Counted from the first letter of the stretch, positions 50,918-61,982 are shown. The stretch: 64,000 nucleotides of DNA from Rufibacter roseolus (GCF_017916365.1 NZ_JAFMSU010000003.1:1302001-1366000), one strand, 5' to 3'. The notes: generated by a model not told the origin, from the sequence alone. Translations and numbers: made by a program.

Positions 50918-53188
50918 ATGATTAAAATCAACAAGGAAGACGCGCTGAATTATCACAGCCAGGGGCAACCCGGCAAGATAGAGGTGGTGCCTACCAAAAT
51001 GGTAAGCACGCAGATGGACTTGGCCCTGGCTTACTCCCCGGGCGTAGCGGAGCCTTGTAAAGCCATTGCCGCCAACCAGGAAGATGTGTACAAATACACC
51101 GCCAAAGGAAACCTAGTGGGCGTGATCTCCAACGGAACCGCCGTACTGGGCCTGGGCAACATAGGCCCCGATGCCTCAAAACCCGTGATGGAAGGAAAAG
51201 GCGTACTCTTCAAGAAATTCGCCGGCATTGACGTCTTTGACATTGAGATAAACGAAACCGATCCAGACAAATTCATCCAGATCGTAAAGTCACTGGAGCC
51301 AACCTTCGGGGGTATCAACCTGGAAGACATCAAGGCACCTGAGAGCTTCAAGATTGAGAATGCCCTGCGCGAGCAGATGAACATTCCGCTCATGCACGAT
51401 GACCAGCACGGCACGGCCATCATCTCCAGCGCCGCCCTGTTGAACGCCCTGGAAGTGGTGGGCAAAGACATTGATAAGATCAAGATGGTGATCAACGGTG
51501 CCGGGGCAGCCGCCATCGCCTGCGCTAAGCTGTACCTGGAACTAGGCGTGAAGATTGACAACATCGTCATGTTTGACAAGGACGGCATCATCAACCCGCA
51601 CCGCAACGACCTGGACATCTACCGCGCCCAGTTTGTGACCACCCGCAACATCAGCACCCTGGCCGAGGCCATGGAAGGCGCCGATGTGTTTGTGGGCCTG
51701 AGCGCCGGCAACGTTTTAGCGCCCGAATTGGTGAAACTGATGGCAAAAGACCCCATCATCTTCGCGCTGGCCAACCCAGACCCGGAGATTGCCTACGAGA
51801 CCGCCATGGCCACCCGCGATGATCTGATCATGGCCACCGGCCGCTCAGACCATCCTAACCAGGTGAATAACGTGTTGGGATTCCCTTATATCTTCCGGGG
51901 GGCTTTGGACGTGCGCGCCACCGAGATCAACGAGGCCATGAAACTGGCCGCCGTGTACGCCCTGGCCGAGCTTGCCAAAGAGGGCGTACCCGATATCGTG
52001 CACAAAGCCTACGGTGACAACACCATCGCTTTCGGGCGTACCTACCTCATCCCTAAACCGCTGGACCCGCGCCTGATTACCACCGTGAGTCCGGCCGTGG
52101 CCAAAGCCGCCATGGAATCCGGGGTGGCGCGTTATCCTATCACCAACTGGGAGCGTTACCACCAGGAACTGCAGGCCCGCATAGGCATTGACCAGAAGCT
52201 GATGAACCGCGTGCTCACGCAGGCCCGGCAGAACCCTAAAACCGTAGTCTTCGCCGAGGCGGATAATTACAAGATCCTGAAGGCGGCCCAAACGGTTCTG
52301 GAGCAGAAACTGGCGTATCCTGTGTTGCTGGGCGAGCGTGCCCGCATTCAGGAGATGATTGAGGAGTTCAACATGGAGCTGGACGGCGCCGTGATCATTG
52401 ACCCCCGCGAGGAAGACGCCAAATGCGAGAAATTCGCGCACCTGCTCTACGAGAAGCGCAAGCGCAAAGGCCTTACCCTCTTCGATTGCCGCAAACTGGT
52501 GCGCGACCGCAACTACTTCGGGTGTATGATGGTGGAAACCGGCGAGGCCGATGCCCTGATCTCTGGTCTTACCCGCGAGTACTCCTCTACCATTAAGCCG
52601 GCCCTGCACGTGATTGGCGTGGAAGAAGGCGTGAACAAGGTGGCGGGCATGTACATCATCCAGAATAAAAAGGAGCCTTACTTCTTCGCTGATACCACCG
52701 TGAACCTCCAGCCTTCCGCTGAGGAACTGGTGGACATCATCGGGCTGACGGCGCGTTACGTGCGGTTCTTTGACCGCGAGCCCAGAATGGCGGTGCTTTC
52801 GTACTCCAACTTCGGGTCCAGCGCCGGGCAGGTACCTACCAAAACCCGCGAGGCTACCCGCCTGGCCAAACTGCGCTACCCAGACCTGATCATTGACGGG
52901 GAGATGCAAGCCAACACCGCTCTGAACAAGGACCTGCTGCGCGAGCACTATCCGTTCAGCGAGCTGGCCAACGAAGGCGCCAACACGCTTATCTTCCCGG
53001 GGCTGGCCGCTGGTAACATCGCCTACAAACTTTTGCAGGAAATCGGCGGTGCCGAAGCCATTGGCCCTATCCTGATGGGAATGCGCAAACCAGTGCATAT
53101 CTTGCAGTTAGGGTCATCTGTGCGGGAGATCATCAACATGGTGGCCATTGCCGTGGTAGATGCCCAAACGTGCAAGGCAAAACTCTAA
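50918..53188 (+). CDS. maeB: NADP-dependent malic enzyme fused to a phosphotransacetylase-like domain
   Basis: 756 aa. Oxidatively decarboxylates malate to pyruvate with NADP, in the cytoplasm. The malic domain (about 1-165) has [13 protein letters not shown] and the KAPESFKIE region. The NAD(P)-binding domain (about 166-410) has the dinucleotide motif [14 protein letters not shown]. The C-terminal third (about 430-756) is phosphate-acetyltransferase-like ([16 protein letters not shown]), normally regulatory rather than catalytic in MaeB. The ATG at 50918 ([10 protein letters not shown]) is where similarity begins. Confidence 0.95.
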   Translation: MIKINKEDALNYHSQGQPGKIEVVPTKMVSTQMDLALAYSPGVAEPCKAIAANQEDVYKYTAKGNLVGVISNGTAVLGLGNIGPDASKPVMEGKGVLFKKFAGIDVFDIEINETDPDKFIQIVKSLEPTFGGINLEDIKAPESFKIENALREQMNIPLMHDDQHGTAIISSAALLNALEVVGKDIDKIKMVINGAGAAAIACAKLYLELGVKIDNIVMFDKDGIINPHRNDLDIYRAQFVTTRNISTLAEAMEGADVFVGLSAGNVLAPELVKLMAKDPIIFALANPDPEIAYETAMATRDDLIMATGRSDHPNQVNNVLGFPYIFRGALDVRATEINEAMKLAAVYALAELAKEGVPDIVHKAYGDNTIAFGRTYLIPKPLDPRLITTVSPAVAKAAMESGVARYPITNWERYHQELQARIGIDQKLMNRVLTQARQNPKTVVFAEADNYKILKAAQTVLEQKLAYPVLLGERARIQEMIEEFNMELDGAVIIDPREEDAKCEKFAHLLYEKRKRKGLTLFDCRKLVRDRNYFGCMMVETGEADALISGLTREYSSTIKPALHVIGVEEGVNKVAGMYIIQNKKEPYFFADTTVNLQPSAEELVDIIGLTARYVRFFDREPRMAVLSYSNFGSSAGQVPTKTREATRLAKLRYPDLIIDGEMQANTALNKDLLREHYPFSELANEGANTLIFPGLAAGNIAYKLLQEIGGAEAIGPILMGMRKPVHILQLGSSVREIINMVAIAVVDAQTCKAKL

Positions 53189-53254
53189 ATAGTACCACCA
53201 CGTAGGGGTTCTATCGCCGTCTATGTTGTGGTTTATACCAATTATCAATTTACT

Positions 53255-53304
53255 AACTTCTGTTTTCAGGCTGTTTTCGTGAAAAAGGCCCGAAAACAGA
53301 AGTT
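53255..53304 (+). terminator. repeat hairpin copy 24, probable terminator of maeB
   Basis: Outer perfect 13 bp stem AACTTCTGTTTTC / GAAAACAGAAGTT; inside lies AGGCTGTTTTCGTGAAAAAGG, the core of the dispersed family. 66 nt after the maeB stop. Confidence 0.6.
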
Positions 53305-53333
53305 GTTATTATTAATCATCTGCTTTAACTTCA
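53303..53333 (+). promoter_or_regulatory. promoter of ruvA (and probably sprA)
   Basis: TTGT at 53303-53306, exactly 19 nt, then TAACTTCA at 53326-53333, a variant -7 box. The ATG follows 15 nt later. Confidence 0.55.
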
Positions 53334-53348
53334 TACAACGCTGGTCAA

Positions 53349-53939
53349 ATGATCGCATATTTAGATGGCCGTCTGGCACAGAAAGACCCCACCTTCGTCA
53401 TTATTGATGTAGGAGGCGTGGGGTACGAACTCCGTATTTCCCTGAACACGTACGGGCAACTGCCCGAGGGAGAACGCTGCCGACTCTACACGCACCAGCA
53501 TATAAAGGAAGACGCCCATACGCTGTATGGCTTTGCCACCCCCGCAGAGAAAAGCGCCTTTCTGCATTTGATTTCTATTTCAGGTGTGGGGCCTAATACG
53601 GGCCTTATGATACTCTCCTCGCTAACCGTGCAGGAAGTGCAGCAGGCTATTGTGCGCGAAGACGTCCGCACCATTCAGCAGGTGAAAGGGATAGGCGCCA
53701 AAACCGCCCAACGCATTATTTTGGAATTGCGCGATAAATTCAGGAAAGGTCTGGGCCCGGATGCGGTAAATGTCTCATTTGGGGCGCACAATACGTCAAG
53801 GGAGGAGGCGTTATCAGCATTAGTAACCTTAGGCTTCGCGAAGAACATAGCCGAGAAAACCCTTGATGCCATTATTAAGCGGGAGGGCGCAAACCTGACC
53901 GTGGAAGAAATGATCAAGTTCGCTTTGAAGTCGTCATAA
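53349..53939 (+). CDS. ruvA: Holliday junction branch migration protein RuvA
   Basis: 196 aa. Tetrameric DNA-binding partner of the RuvB motor in recombination repair. Domain I is an OB fold (1-65, MIAYLDGRLAQKDPTFVIIDVGGVGYEL). Domain II has two helix-hairpin-helix motifs (about 70-135, LISISGVGPNTGLMIL and IQQVKGIGAKTAQRIILEL). Domain III is the RuvB-binding three-helix bundle (about 150-196, EEALSALVTLGF). Only 18 nt separate it from sprA, a linkage I recall from other Bacteroidota, so the two are probably co-transcribed. Confidence 0.97.
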   Translation: MIAYLDGRLAQKDPTFVIIDVGGVGYELRISLNTYGQLPEGERCRLYTHQHIKEDAHTLYGFATPAEKSAFLHLISISGVGPNTGLMILSSLTVQEVQQAIVREDVRTIQQVKGIGAKTAQRIILELRDKFRKGLGPDAVNVSFGAHNTSREEALSALVTLGFAKNIAEKTLDAIIKREGANLTVEEMIKFALKSS

Positions 53940-53957
53940 GAAACTTCCCCATTATTT

Positions 53958-56900
53958 GTGTTTTATACAAAGAAGCCTCACATTCTTGCAGCCGCGGTAG
54001 GGTTGGTGTCGTTGATGGCTTGGCTTACCCAAGCCGAGCCAAGCAGAGTATCTATGGCAGGTGCAGGTGCAGCGCTCATGGCGTTGTCAGATGTAGAAGA
54101 AGAACTCCAAGACACAACCAAAAACCAGGGATATATCCCGTCACGGCGCCCTAAACTTATTTTTGAGGACCGCCGCGGAGACCCGTTCTCCAACCGCACC
54201 ACTTTGTCGCCGCTTATTCTGCCGCTACCTAAAAACGTAGAGTTACAGGTGGTGCCAGATGATAGCCTGAAACGCTATGAAATCACGGAGCAGATTGGCG
54301 GTTATGACTACCGCAATCCCAGCACCATGACCTTTGAGGAGTACTCGCGCTATCAGCAGCAGAAAGCCATCAAAGATTACTGGCGCACCAAGTCTGCCAG
54401 CCTGGATGAGCAGAACCCCGCTGCCCCCAGCCGTCGCCTGGTACCTACCCTAAACCTGGGAGGCCGCACGTTTGACCGTCTGTTCGGAGGCAATACCGTA
54501 GACATCCGGCCCAACGGTCTGGCAACCCTTAAATTCGGGGCGCTTTTCAACAAGAACGAGAACCCGGCCATTCCTTTGCGTCAGCAGCGCATTGGTGACT
54601 TTGAGTTTGACCAGAGCATCGCTCTGAACATTGACGGCCGCATTGGCGAGAAAATGCGCATCACGGCAAACTGGGACACCAAAGCCAACTTTGATTTCGA
54701 GAACAATCTCAAGCTGGAATACACCGGCTACCCAGAGGAGATCATTCAGAAAATTGAGGCCGGAAACGTAAGCCTGCCGCTCAACAACTCCCTTATATCC
54801 GGGGGGCAGAACCTCTTCGGTCTGAAAGCCCAGCTGCAGTTAGGGAAACTATCCGTCACGGCCATTGCCGCAAACCAGCGGGGTAGCATTGATGCGGTAG
54901 ATATCCAAAACGGGGCGCAAAACAGACGCTTTGAGTTGCGTGCCGATGACTATGACCGCGACCGTCACTTCTTCCTGGCCCAGTTCTTCCGGAACCGCTA
55001 TGACCAGGCCCTGCGCAGTCTGCCGTTGGTGAACTCCGGCATTGTGATCCGGCGCCTGGAGGTCTATATTACCAATGACAATCGCGCCACTCAGAACCTG
55101 CGCAACGTGGTTGCCCTCATGGATTTGGGCGAGCCGCAACCGTTCCAGAGCCGTTTCAGCACGGGCCAACCCGCCGGGGCCGGGGCCGGGAACAACCAGA
55201 ACAACCTTTACGCCAGCCTTACTAACCGCAACAACACCCAGGTAGACAATTTCCTGGAAGGCTTCGGGCTACGTAAAACCACTGATTTTGAGCACGTGCG
55301 CGCCCGCCGCCTGGACCAGACGGAATACAAATTCAACCCGCAACTGGGGTACATCTCCCTGAACGCTGCCCTGTTGCCCGAGCAGGTGCTGGGCGTAGCG
55401 TTTGAGTACACCTTGAACGGCCGTACCTACAAAGTGGGCGAGTTGCAGGAAGACTACCAGAACGTACCAGAAGACCAGGTGATTTTCCTGAAGTTGCTGC
55501 GCGGCACCAACCCAGGCCTCAACACCCCTACCTGGGACCTGATGATGAAAAACGTGTATGCCCTCAACGCCAACCAGATTGAGCGGAATAACTTCCAACT
55601 GAACATCGTTTATAAAGACGATGCCACCGGCGGGGACCTGACCAGCTTACAGGATGAATCGCGTCTCAAGGGTATTCCGTTGATCCAGGTGTTCAACCTG
55701 GACAACGTGAACACGAACAATGACCCGCCGCGCGATGGTAACTTTGACTTTTTGTCCGGCATCACCATTGACCCTGAGAGCGGCCGTATTTTCTTCCCGC
55801 AGGTAGAGCCGTTTGGGTCTTATCTCCGCTCCCGGTTCACGCCGGGCCAGGAAGACCAGTACATCAACAAATACGTTTTCCAGGAACTCTACGACTCCAT
55901 CCAGACCGATGCGCAGCAGTTCGCTCAGAAAAACAAGTTCTTTATCCAGGGCCGTTACCAGGCCTCCAGCACTGATGAAATCACCCTGCCCGGTATCCGG
56001 ATTGCCGAAGGCTCCGTGGCCGTTTACTCTGGTGGTACGCGCCTGGTAGAGGGCCAGGATTACCAGGTGTTCTATGACCTGGGCCGGGTAAAGATTCTCA
56101 ATCCCAGTTATCTTAACAGCGCCAGCAACCTGCGGGTGACCTATGAGAAGGCTGACATTCTGAGTGTGCAACCCAGAACCTTATTAGGCGCCCGCTTTGA
56201 CTACAAGGTGGACAATGACCTTATTTTAGGTGCTACCGTTCTGCACCAAGGCGAAAGGCCATTTATCCAGCGTGTGAACATAGGCGATGAGCCCAGCAAC
56301 AACACCATCTACGGGTTTGACGTCAATTACCGCCGTGAATCCCGCCTGCTCACCCGCATCACCGATAAACTGCCTTTCCTGGAGACCAAGGAACCTTCTT
56401 CCGTTACCCTGGGGGCCGAGGTAGCGCAGCTAGTACCTCAGAAAACAGCTTTCAGAGGCGAAGACGGTGTTTCTTACATTGACGATTTTGAAAACGCCAA
56501 AACGCCTTACTCTCTGGGAGGCTTCAACACTACTGCCTGGCGTTTATCGGCTACCCCGGCCCCGCTCATCAACGGGACTTCTGGCTTAGCCTATGCGTAC
56601 AACCGGGCCAAGCTGGCCTGGTATACCATTGACCAGATTTACTACACCTCCAATGGCCTGCGACCCAACAACATCACCCGAGAAGAGCTGGAGAACCACT
56701 ACGTGCGCGGCGTGCAGCGGAGAGAGATCTTCCCTAACCGCGACCCGGAGACGAACAACACGTTTGAGTACACCTTTGACCTGGCTTACTACCCAAGAGA
56801 ACGCGGTCAGTACAACTACAACCCTTTGGTGAGCAATGACGGCCGTTTCCTGCAAAATGATCCCCGCAACAACTGGGCTGGTATCAGCCGGGAGATCTCC

Positions 56901-59900
56901 TTTGACAACAACTTTGATAACGCCAACATTGAGTACCTGGAGTTCTGGATGCTGGATCCGTTCATCAAAGGAGATAAGGGCCGGAGAATCATCACCGGTC
57001 TGGATGATGCGCAGAACAGCCTTGACGAGAACGGTAAACTGGTCTTCAACTTAGGTAACATCTCAGAAGACCTGCTCAAAGACCAACGCTACCAGTTTGA
57101 GAACGGTCTGCCTACCGATGGGAACCCACAGGCCACCGAGCCTACTGCCTGGGGCCGCGTGACCCGTAACCAGTTCCTCACCGATGCCTTTGACAACGAG
57201 CCCGGCTCCCGTCAGTTCCAGGACATAGGGTTGGATGGTTTGAACGACAGCGATGAACGCGCCTTCTTCCAGGGCATCTACGGCTCCATTGATGACCCGT
57301 CGGCTGATAACTTCCGCCACCACTTAGATGGCGCCTATGACGCCGCCAACACCGGGGTACTGGGCCGCTACAAGAACTGGAACGGGATGGAAGGCAACTC
57401 ACCGGTAAACAGCGAACTTTCTTCCAATGCCTTCCCAGACAAGGAAGACCTGAACAAAGACAACGTCATCAGTGACGTGGAGCAGTACTACGAGTACAAC
57501 ATTGACCTGAGACCCACCCGCCTGGCCGTAGGTAGCAACTATATTGTAGACAAAGTAGACTCTACTGACGCTAACGGTAACCGGATCAGCTGGTACCAGT
57601 TCCGGATTCCGGTAAGAAAACCAACCGGCAACGTGAACAACATGCAGGGCTTCAAATCCATCAGGTTCATGCGGATGTACACCACCCAGTTTGCCCAACC
57701 AGTAGTACTGCGCTTTGCCCAGATGCAGTTTGTCTCTAACCAGTGGCGTACCTACAACTCCATTCTCTCCAACGGTGCGCCTTGCGTGGGCGACTGTGAC
57801 TCAGATGCCTCAGCTTTTGAGGTGTCATCGGTGAGCATTGAGGAAAACGGCGAGGTAGATGCCGGTACCATTCCGTATGTGGTGCCGCCGGGCGTAGAGC
57901 GCCAGCGCGACTACTCCTCAGCCAACAACCGCCGCCAGAACGAGCAGTCTCTGCAATTAACCGTAGAGAACCTGCGCGATTCTTTCAGCAAAGCGGTGTA
58001 CAAGAACGTGACCCAGGACATGCTTATTTACAAGCGCCTGAAAATGTACGTGCATGCCCAGTCTCCAAGCGGTACCCAGGACAACGAAGTCAATGCCTTC
58101 ATCCGGATCGGGACCGACTTTACCCAGAACTACTACGAGTTCTCCATCCCGCTGAAAATGACACCGCAGGGCAGCCGTGACCCATACCAGATATGGAATG
58201 AGCAGAACTTCATTGACGTGGCATTTGACGAGTTTGTGAGGCTGAAATCCAGACGTAACCAGGCCAGCTTCCCGCTGAACCAGGTGTTTGCAGAAACCCG
58301 GGAAGACGGTAAGGTATTCAGAGTGGTGGGTAACCCAGACTTCAGTGATGTGCAGAGTCTGATGATTGGTCTGGAGAACCCGGCTACGCCAGATAAAGCC
58401 GCTCACTCCCTTACCCTGTGGGTAAACGAACTGCGCGTGTCTGACTTTGACCGCACCGCCGGGTGGGCCGCTACCGCCCGCGCCAACGTGAAACTCGCCG
58501 ATTTTGCCAACATCTCCGCCACTGGTTCCTATACCACCGTGGGCTTTGGCGGTATTCAGCAACGGGCAGCCCAGAGAGCGCGCGAAACCACGGGGCAGTT
58601 TGACATCACCGCCAACGTGGCCGCGGAAAAACTGCTGCCGTCTAAATTGGGACTGGTAGTACCGCTTTCTGTGCAGTACGGAACCACCATTGCAGAGCCC
58701 CGCTATGACCCGCTGGACCGCGACACCGAGCTAGACCTCTCCCTGCAGAAGTTTGAGGACAGCAATGAGCGGGAAAATTACCGGAAGGAAGTTGTGAGCC
58801 AGACGACCACTAAGAGCATCAACCTGCTCAACGTCCGGAAAGAGAAGACTGATCCGGAGGCCAAAACACACCTCTATGACATAGAGAACCTGTCGTTCTC
58901 CTATGCCTACACAGAAGTGCTACACACGGATATCTCCACGGACCGGAACTTCACCAAGACCTACACCGGCGGCATTGCCTATAACTACAACAACACGCCT
59001 AAAAGCTACACGCCATTTGCGAACATCAAGGCCTTCCAGTCACCGTACCTGCGCTGGCTGAAGGAGTTCAATTTCTCATTGGCACCTAGCAGAATCTCCA
59101 TTAGGGGTGACCTTGACCGCCGGTACAATGAAACGTTTATGCAGGGTCGTACCTCGCCTTACAGCTTGCCAGACACGGCCGGTTTCCTGCCTACTTTCCA
59201 GAAATCGTTCTTCTTTAACCGGATCTACGACGTGAAGTGGGATATCACCAAGAGCCTTACCCTGGACTACACCGCCACGAATCGGGCGGTGGTAGACGAA
59301 CCCAACGGACGGATCAATGAAGAGATAGATACTTTGCGCTGGAAGAATGAGGAAATCTGGCACAACCTGAGACGCTTCGGGCGGAACACCAACTTCAACC
59401 AGGTAGTAGCCTTTACCTACCGCCTGCCCCTGGATAAATTCCCGCTCACCGACTGGATCTCGGGGGATGCGCGCTACCAGGCCGGCTTCACCTGGACCTC
59501 GGCCTCCACTGCCCTCAGCAGAAATGACACGTTGCAACTGGGGAACACGATTGAGAACAGCACCGAAACCAGCCTGAGCGGAAAACTGGACCTGGTACGC
59601 CTCTACAACAAAGTAAAGTTTCTGAAAGCAGCCAACGAGGCCTCGGCTAAGCCAAGCGTGCGCCAGCAACCGAACACAGTGAATGGCCAAACTGCCACGG
59701 CAGATACCACCCAAGCAGGAGGCGGCATGAGAGTGGTGAATGGTATCCTGCGGGCCTTGATGTCAGCCAGGTCGGTTAACTTTACCTATGCGCGTACCCA
59801 GGGTACCCTGCTGCCGGGCTTCCTGCCTACGGCCCAGAACTTCGGGTTAGCCGATGGCTTTGGGGCACCGGGTCTGGACTTTGTGCTGGGCAAGCAGTTT

Positions 59901-61106
59901 GAGCTGGATGACCTCTACCAGCGAGCCAACCGCGAGGGCTGGTACACAGACAGCAGCCAGTACCTGAACACGCCCCTCAGCTCGCTCAACTCTGTGAACC
60001 TCACCGCCCGGGCTACCATTGAACCGTTCAAGAACTTCCTCATTACGGTAGATGGGGTAATGAATAAGTCTGAGATTGATGAGGTGTACTACCGCCGCGA
60101 TTCAGCTTTGGTGGTACAGCGCCAGACGCCATTCACCACCGGGTCTTACCGCGTGTCCTTTATCTCACTGCAGACCATGTTTGAGGGAGGCTCCGGCAAC
60201 AGTTCAGCGGCATTTGAGAACTTTATCCGGTACCGGGCCGAGGTGGCCAGCAGGCTCAATGCGGCTAAATCTGGGCCAGGCTTGTACGGAGTAAACTCGC
60301 AGGATGTGTTGATCCCGGCGTTCCTAAACGCCTACCAGGGCAAGGATATTAATGGCTTCAAGGCGAAACCAACGGGTCCTTTCGATGCCATTCCGCTGCC
60401 TAACTGGAACGTGGTCTACAACGGTTTGTCCACCTTGCCGTTCTTCCAGCAGTACTTCAGTTCCTTCACCCTGAACCACGCCTACCAGTCTACGTACACG
60501 GTGGCCAACTTCAGCACGGCGCTGGACTACAGCTTTAAACCGGCCGGCTTCCCAGACAAAGCGAACGAGAAAGGCGAAGTGATACCGTACTACATTGTGA
60601 GCCAGGTAGCCATCACCGAGAGCATGAACCCACTTATCGGGATCAACTTCCGGACCAAAGGCGCCTTGACCGGTCGTCTGGAATATAAGACCCAGAGGAA
60701 CCTGTTATTGAACATGACCAACGCGCAGGTAACCGAGAACGGCATCAAAGACGTGGTGGTGGGCTTTGGCTATAGCGCCACTAACTTCAGATTGCCGTTT
60801 AAGATTGGTGGCAAGCGCACCCTGGAGAATGAGCTCACCATGCGCCTGGATTTCACCATCAGAGACAATGAAACCATTCAGCGCACCATTGCCGTAGACG
60901 CCAACGGAGCCGAGTACCAGAACAACCTGACCACCGCCGGGGCCAAGCAGGTGCAGATACGGCCCACCATTGACTATGTGGTAAGCCAGCGCCTGAACCT
61001 GCAGTTCTACTACACGCAGAACATCAATGAACCCAAAGTGGCCAACGCTTTCCGCAACACCGTCACGGAGGGTGGTATCCAGCTCCGGTTCAGTTTATCT
61101 GACTAA
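53958..61106 (+). CDS. sprA: type IX secretion system outer-membrane translocon SprA
   Basis: 2382 aa, a giant single-chain beta-barrel of the outer membrane. In Flavobacterium it forms the conducting pore of the type IX system and is needed for gliding. The N-terminal segment (about 1-30, LAAAVGLVSLMAWLTQAEP) is a signal peptide. The protein then has the SprA N-terminal region (about 85-250, LVPTLNLGGRTFDRLFGGN, VDIRPNGLATLKFGA). Beta-rich repeats continue throughout, ending in a barrel strand GGIQLRFSLSD. Length is typical. The start is GTG at 53958; no ATG is available close by. It exports cargo such as the two sorting-domain proteins in this window. Confidence 0.95.
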   Translation: MFYTKKPHILAAAVGLVSLMAWLTQAEPSRVSMAGAGAALMALSDVEEELQDTTKNQGYIPSRRPKLIFEDRRGDPFSNRTTLSPLILPLPKNVELQVVPDDSLKRYEITEQIGGYDYRNPSTMTFEEYSRYQQQKAIKDYWRTKSASLDEQNPAAPSRRLVPTLNLGGRTFDRLFGGNTVDIRPNGLATLKFGALFNKNENPAIPLRQQRIGDFEFDQSIALNIDGRIGEKMRITANWDTKANFDFENNLKLEYTGYPEEIIQKIEAGNVSLPLNNSLISGGQNLFGLKAQLQLGKLSVTAIAANQRGSIDAVDIQNGAQNRRFELRADDYDRDRHFFLAQFFRNRYDQALRSLPLVNSGIVIRRLEVYITNDNRATQNLRNVVALMDLGEPQPFQSRFSTGQPAGAGAGNNQNNLYASLTNRNNTQVDNFLEGFGLRKTTDFEHVRARRLDQTEYKFNPQLGYISLNAALLPEQVLGVAFEYTLNGRTYKVGELQEDYQNVPEDQVIFLKLLRGTNPGLNTPTWDLMMKNVYALNANQIERNNFQLNIVYKDDATGGDLTSLQDESRLKGIPLIQVFNLDNVNTNNDPPRDGNFDFLSGITIDPESGRIFFPQVEPFGSYLRSRFTPGQEDQYINKYVFQELYDSIQTDAQQFAQKNKFFIQGRYQASSTDEITLPGIRIAEGSVAVYSGGTRLVEGQDYQVFYDLGRVKILNPSYLNSASNLRVTYEKADILSVQPRTLLGARFDYKVDNDLILGATVLHQGERPFIQRVNIGDEPSNNTIYGFDVNYRRESRLLTRITDKLPFLETKEPSSVTLGAEVAQLVPQKTAFRGEDGVSYIDDFENAKTPYSLGGFNTTAWRLSATPAPLINGTSGLAYAYNRAKLAWYTIDQIYYTSNGLRPNNITREELENHYVRGVQRREIFPNRDPETNNTFEYTFDLAYYPRERGQYNYNPLVSNDGRFLQNDPRNNWAGISREISFDNNFDNANIEYLEFWMLDPFIKGDKGRRIITGLDDAQNSLDENGKLVFNLGNISEDLLKDQRYQFENGLPTDGNPQATEPTAWGRVTRNQFLTDAFDNEPGSRQFQDIGLDGLNDSDERAFFQGIYGSIDDPSADNFRHHLDGAYDAANTGVLGRYKNWNGMEGNSPVNSELSSNAFPDKEDLNKDNVISDVEQYYEYNIDLRPTRLAVGSNYIVDKVDSTDANGNRISWYQFRIPVRKPTGNVNNMQGFKSIRFMRMYTTQFAQPVVLRFAQMQFVSNQWRTYNSILSNGAPCVGDCDSDASAFEVSSVSIEENGEVDAGTIPYVVPPGVERQRDYSSANNRRQNEQSLQLTVENLRDSFSKAVYKNVTQDMLIYKRLKMYVHAQSPSGTQDNEVNAFIRIGTDFTQNYYEFSIPLKMTPQGSRDPYQIWNEQNFIDVAFDEFVRLKSRRNQASFPLNQVFAETREDGKVFRVVGNPDFSDVQSLMIGLENPATPDKAAHSLTLWVNELRVSDFDRTAGWAATARANVKLADFANISATGSYTTVGFGGIQQRAAQRARETTGQFDITANVAAEKLLPSKLGLVVPLSVQYGTTIAEPRYDPLDRDTELDLSLQKFEDSNERENYRKEVVSQTTTKSINLLNVRKEKTDPEAKTHLYDIENLSFSYAYTEVLHTDISTDRNFTKTYTGGIAYNYNNTPKSYTPFANIKAFQSPYLRWLKEFNFSLAPSRISIRGDLDRRYNETFMQGRTSPYSLPDTAGFLPTFQKSFFFNRIYDVKWDITKSLTLDYTATNRAVVDEPNGRINEEIDTLRWKNEEIWHNLRRFGRNTNFNQVVAFTYRLPLDKFPLTDWISGDARYQAGFTWTSASTALSRNDTLQLGNTIENSTETSLSGKLDLVRLYNKVKFLKAANEASAKPSVRQQPNTVNGQTATADTTQAGGGMRVVNGILRALMSARSVNFTYARTQGTLLPGFLPTAQNFGLADGFGAPGLDFVLGKQFELDDLYQRANREGWYTDSSQYLNTPLSSLNSVNLTARATIEPFKNFLITVDGVMNKSEIDEVYYRRDSALVVQRQTPFTTGSYRVSFISLQTMFEGGSGNSSAAFENFIRYRAEVASRLNAAKSGPGLYGVNSQDVLIPAFLNAYQGKDINGFKAKPTGPFDAIPLPNWNVVYNGLSTLPFFQQYFSSFTLNHAYQSTYTVANFSTALDYSFKPAGFPDKANEKGEVIPYYIVSQVAITESMNPLIGINFRTKGALTGRLEYKTQRNLLLNMTNAQVTENGIKDVVVGFGYSATNFRLPFKIGGKRTLENELTMRLDFTIRDNETIQRTIAVDANGAEYQNNLTTAGAKQVQIRPTIDYVVSQRLNLQFYYTQNINEPKVANAFRNTVTEGGIQLRFSLSD

Positions 61107-61108
61107 GA

Positions 61109-61151
61109 GCAGGTTTAAGGCTCGTTTTTGGAAAACGAGCCTTAAACCTGC
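61109..61151 (+). terminator. repeat hairpin copy 25, probable terminator of sprA
   Basis: A perfect 20 bp stem GCAGGTTTAAGGCTCGTTTT with a 3 nt loop, 2 nt after the sprA stop. It is the most perfect member of the dispersed family. No T-run follows, so termination is plausible rather than certain. Confidence 0.75.
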
Positions 61152-61182
61152 AAGGGGCTTGCGGCAGGTGCCAAAAAGAATG

Positions 61183-61190
61183 TATTTTTG
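61183..61190 (+). promoter_or_regulatory. -7 box TATTTTTG upstream of gcvH
   Basis: An exact TAnnTTTG match 23 nt before the ATG. TTGC at 61159-61162 with a 20 nt spacer may be the -33 element. Confidence 0.6.
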
Positions 61191-61213
61191 AATCGAACTT
61201 AAATTAATTACTT

Positions 61214-61594
61214 ATGAACTTCCCTGAGGAGCTGAAATACACCAAAGACCACGAGTGGATCCGGATTGAAGGCGACGTAGCGTACGTAGGCATCACTGAC
61301 TTCGCGCAGCGCGAACTGGGTGACATTGTGTATGTAGACATTGACACCTTAGACAAAGACGTAGCCAAAGAAGAAGTATTTGGTACCGTTGAAGCCGTTA
61401 AAACCGTTTCTGACTTGTTCAGCCCGCTTTCTGGCAAGGTTTTGGAAATCAACGATAAACTGGATGGCAGCCCTGAGCTGGTGAACTCTGATCCTTACGG
61501 CGATGGCTGGATGATCAAGATGTCTGTTGGTGACCAATCTGAGGTAGCCGAGCTTCTTTCTGCCGGAGCGTACCGCGAGCTGGTAGGCGCTTAA
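61214..61594 (+). CDS. gcvH: glycine cleavage system H protein
   Basis: 126 aa lipoyl carrier that shuttles the aminomethyl group between the P, T and L proteins of glycine cleavage. The lipoylated residue is Lys63 in [14 protein letters not shown]; the fold is seen from [20 protein letters not shown] to [13 protein letters not shown]. Full length. gcvP and gcvT are not nearby, and no glycine riboswitch was recognised in the leader. It heads a three-gene unit with the VanZ-like and M28 genes. Confidence 0.97.
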   Translation: MNFPEELKYTKDHEWIRIEGDVAYVGITDFAQRELGDIVYVDIDTLDKDVAKEEVFGTVEAVKTVSDLFSPLSGKVLEINDKLDGSPELVNSDPYGDGWMIKMSVGDQSEVAELLSAGAYRELVGA

Positions 61595-61601
61595 TAAACT
61601 C

Positions 61602-61982
61602 ATGGCAGTGCGTTCTATCTATTATGCACTGGCGCTGGGGTGGGCAGTAGTCATTCTTGTATTGACTTTACTGCCCGCCCAGGCGTTACCTCCTGATCCC
61701 CACTGGGACATTATCTCCGTTGATTCCCTGGTGCACGCCATTCTATTCGGGGTGCAATTGCTTCTCCTCCTTTACGGGTTTCTCCGCGACCCTGCCGTGC
61801 TGCTGGGCAGACGTCTTGTTACCATTGCATTCTTCTCGGTTGTTTTCTTTGGCATCTTTGTAGAGGTACTGCAAGGCTCTATGGGCCTGGGTCGCCAAGC
61901 CGATCCTTTTGATGCCCTTTGCAATACCATCGGCTGTTTCTTCGGGCTGGGAATCTGGGCTTTGGTTCCTCGCCGTTTATAG
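61602..61982 (+). CDS. VanZ-like family membrane protein
   Basis: 126 aa with four hydrophobic helices (about 8-26, 45-63, 74-92, 104-121). Conserved VanZ-type points are LPAQALPPDPHWDIISVDSLVHAILFG (Asp and His before helix 2) and FVEVLQGSMGLGRQADPFDALCNTIGCFFG (helix 4 with Arg and Asp). Function of these proteins is mostly unknown. The final codons and TAG stop lie in a dispersed hairpin repeat. Its start is 7 nt after gcvH. Confidence 0.87.
   Translation: MAVRSIYYALALGWAVVILVLTLLPAQALPPDPHWDIISVDSLVHAILFGVQLLLLLYGFLRDPAVLLGRRLVTIAFFSVVFFGIFVEVLQGSMGLGRQADPFDALCNTIGCFFGLGIWALVPRRL

Noticed and set aside
51845-53098. 417-codon minus-strand open frame opposite maeB
   Set aside because: Shadow of a highly conserved enzyme; no signal, domain or regulatory context of its own.
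57957-58562. Minus-strand open frame inside sprA (and another at 59076-59714)
   Set aside because: Both lie wholly antisense within sprA and have composition expected of shadow frames.
61109-61213. A glycine riboswitch ahead of gcvH
   Set aside because: The leader between the -7 box and the ATG is only 23 nt, and the upstream hairpin belongs to the dispersed repeat family. There is no room for an aptamer.
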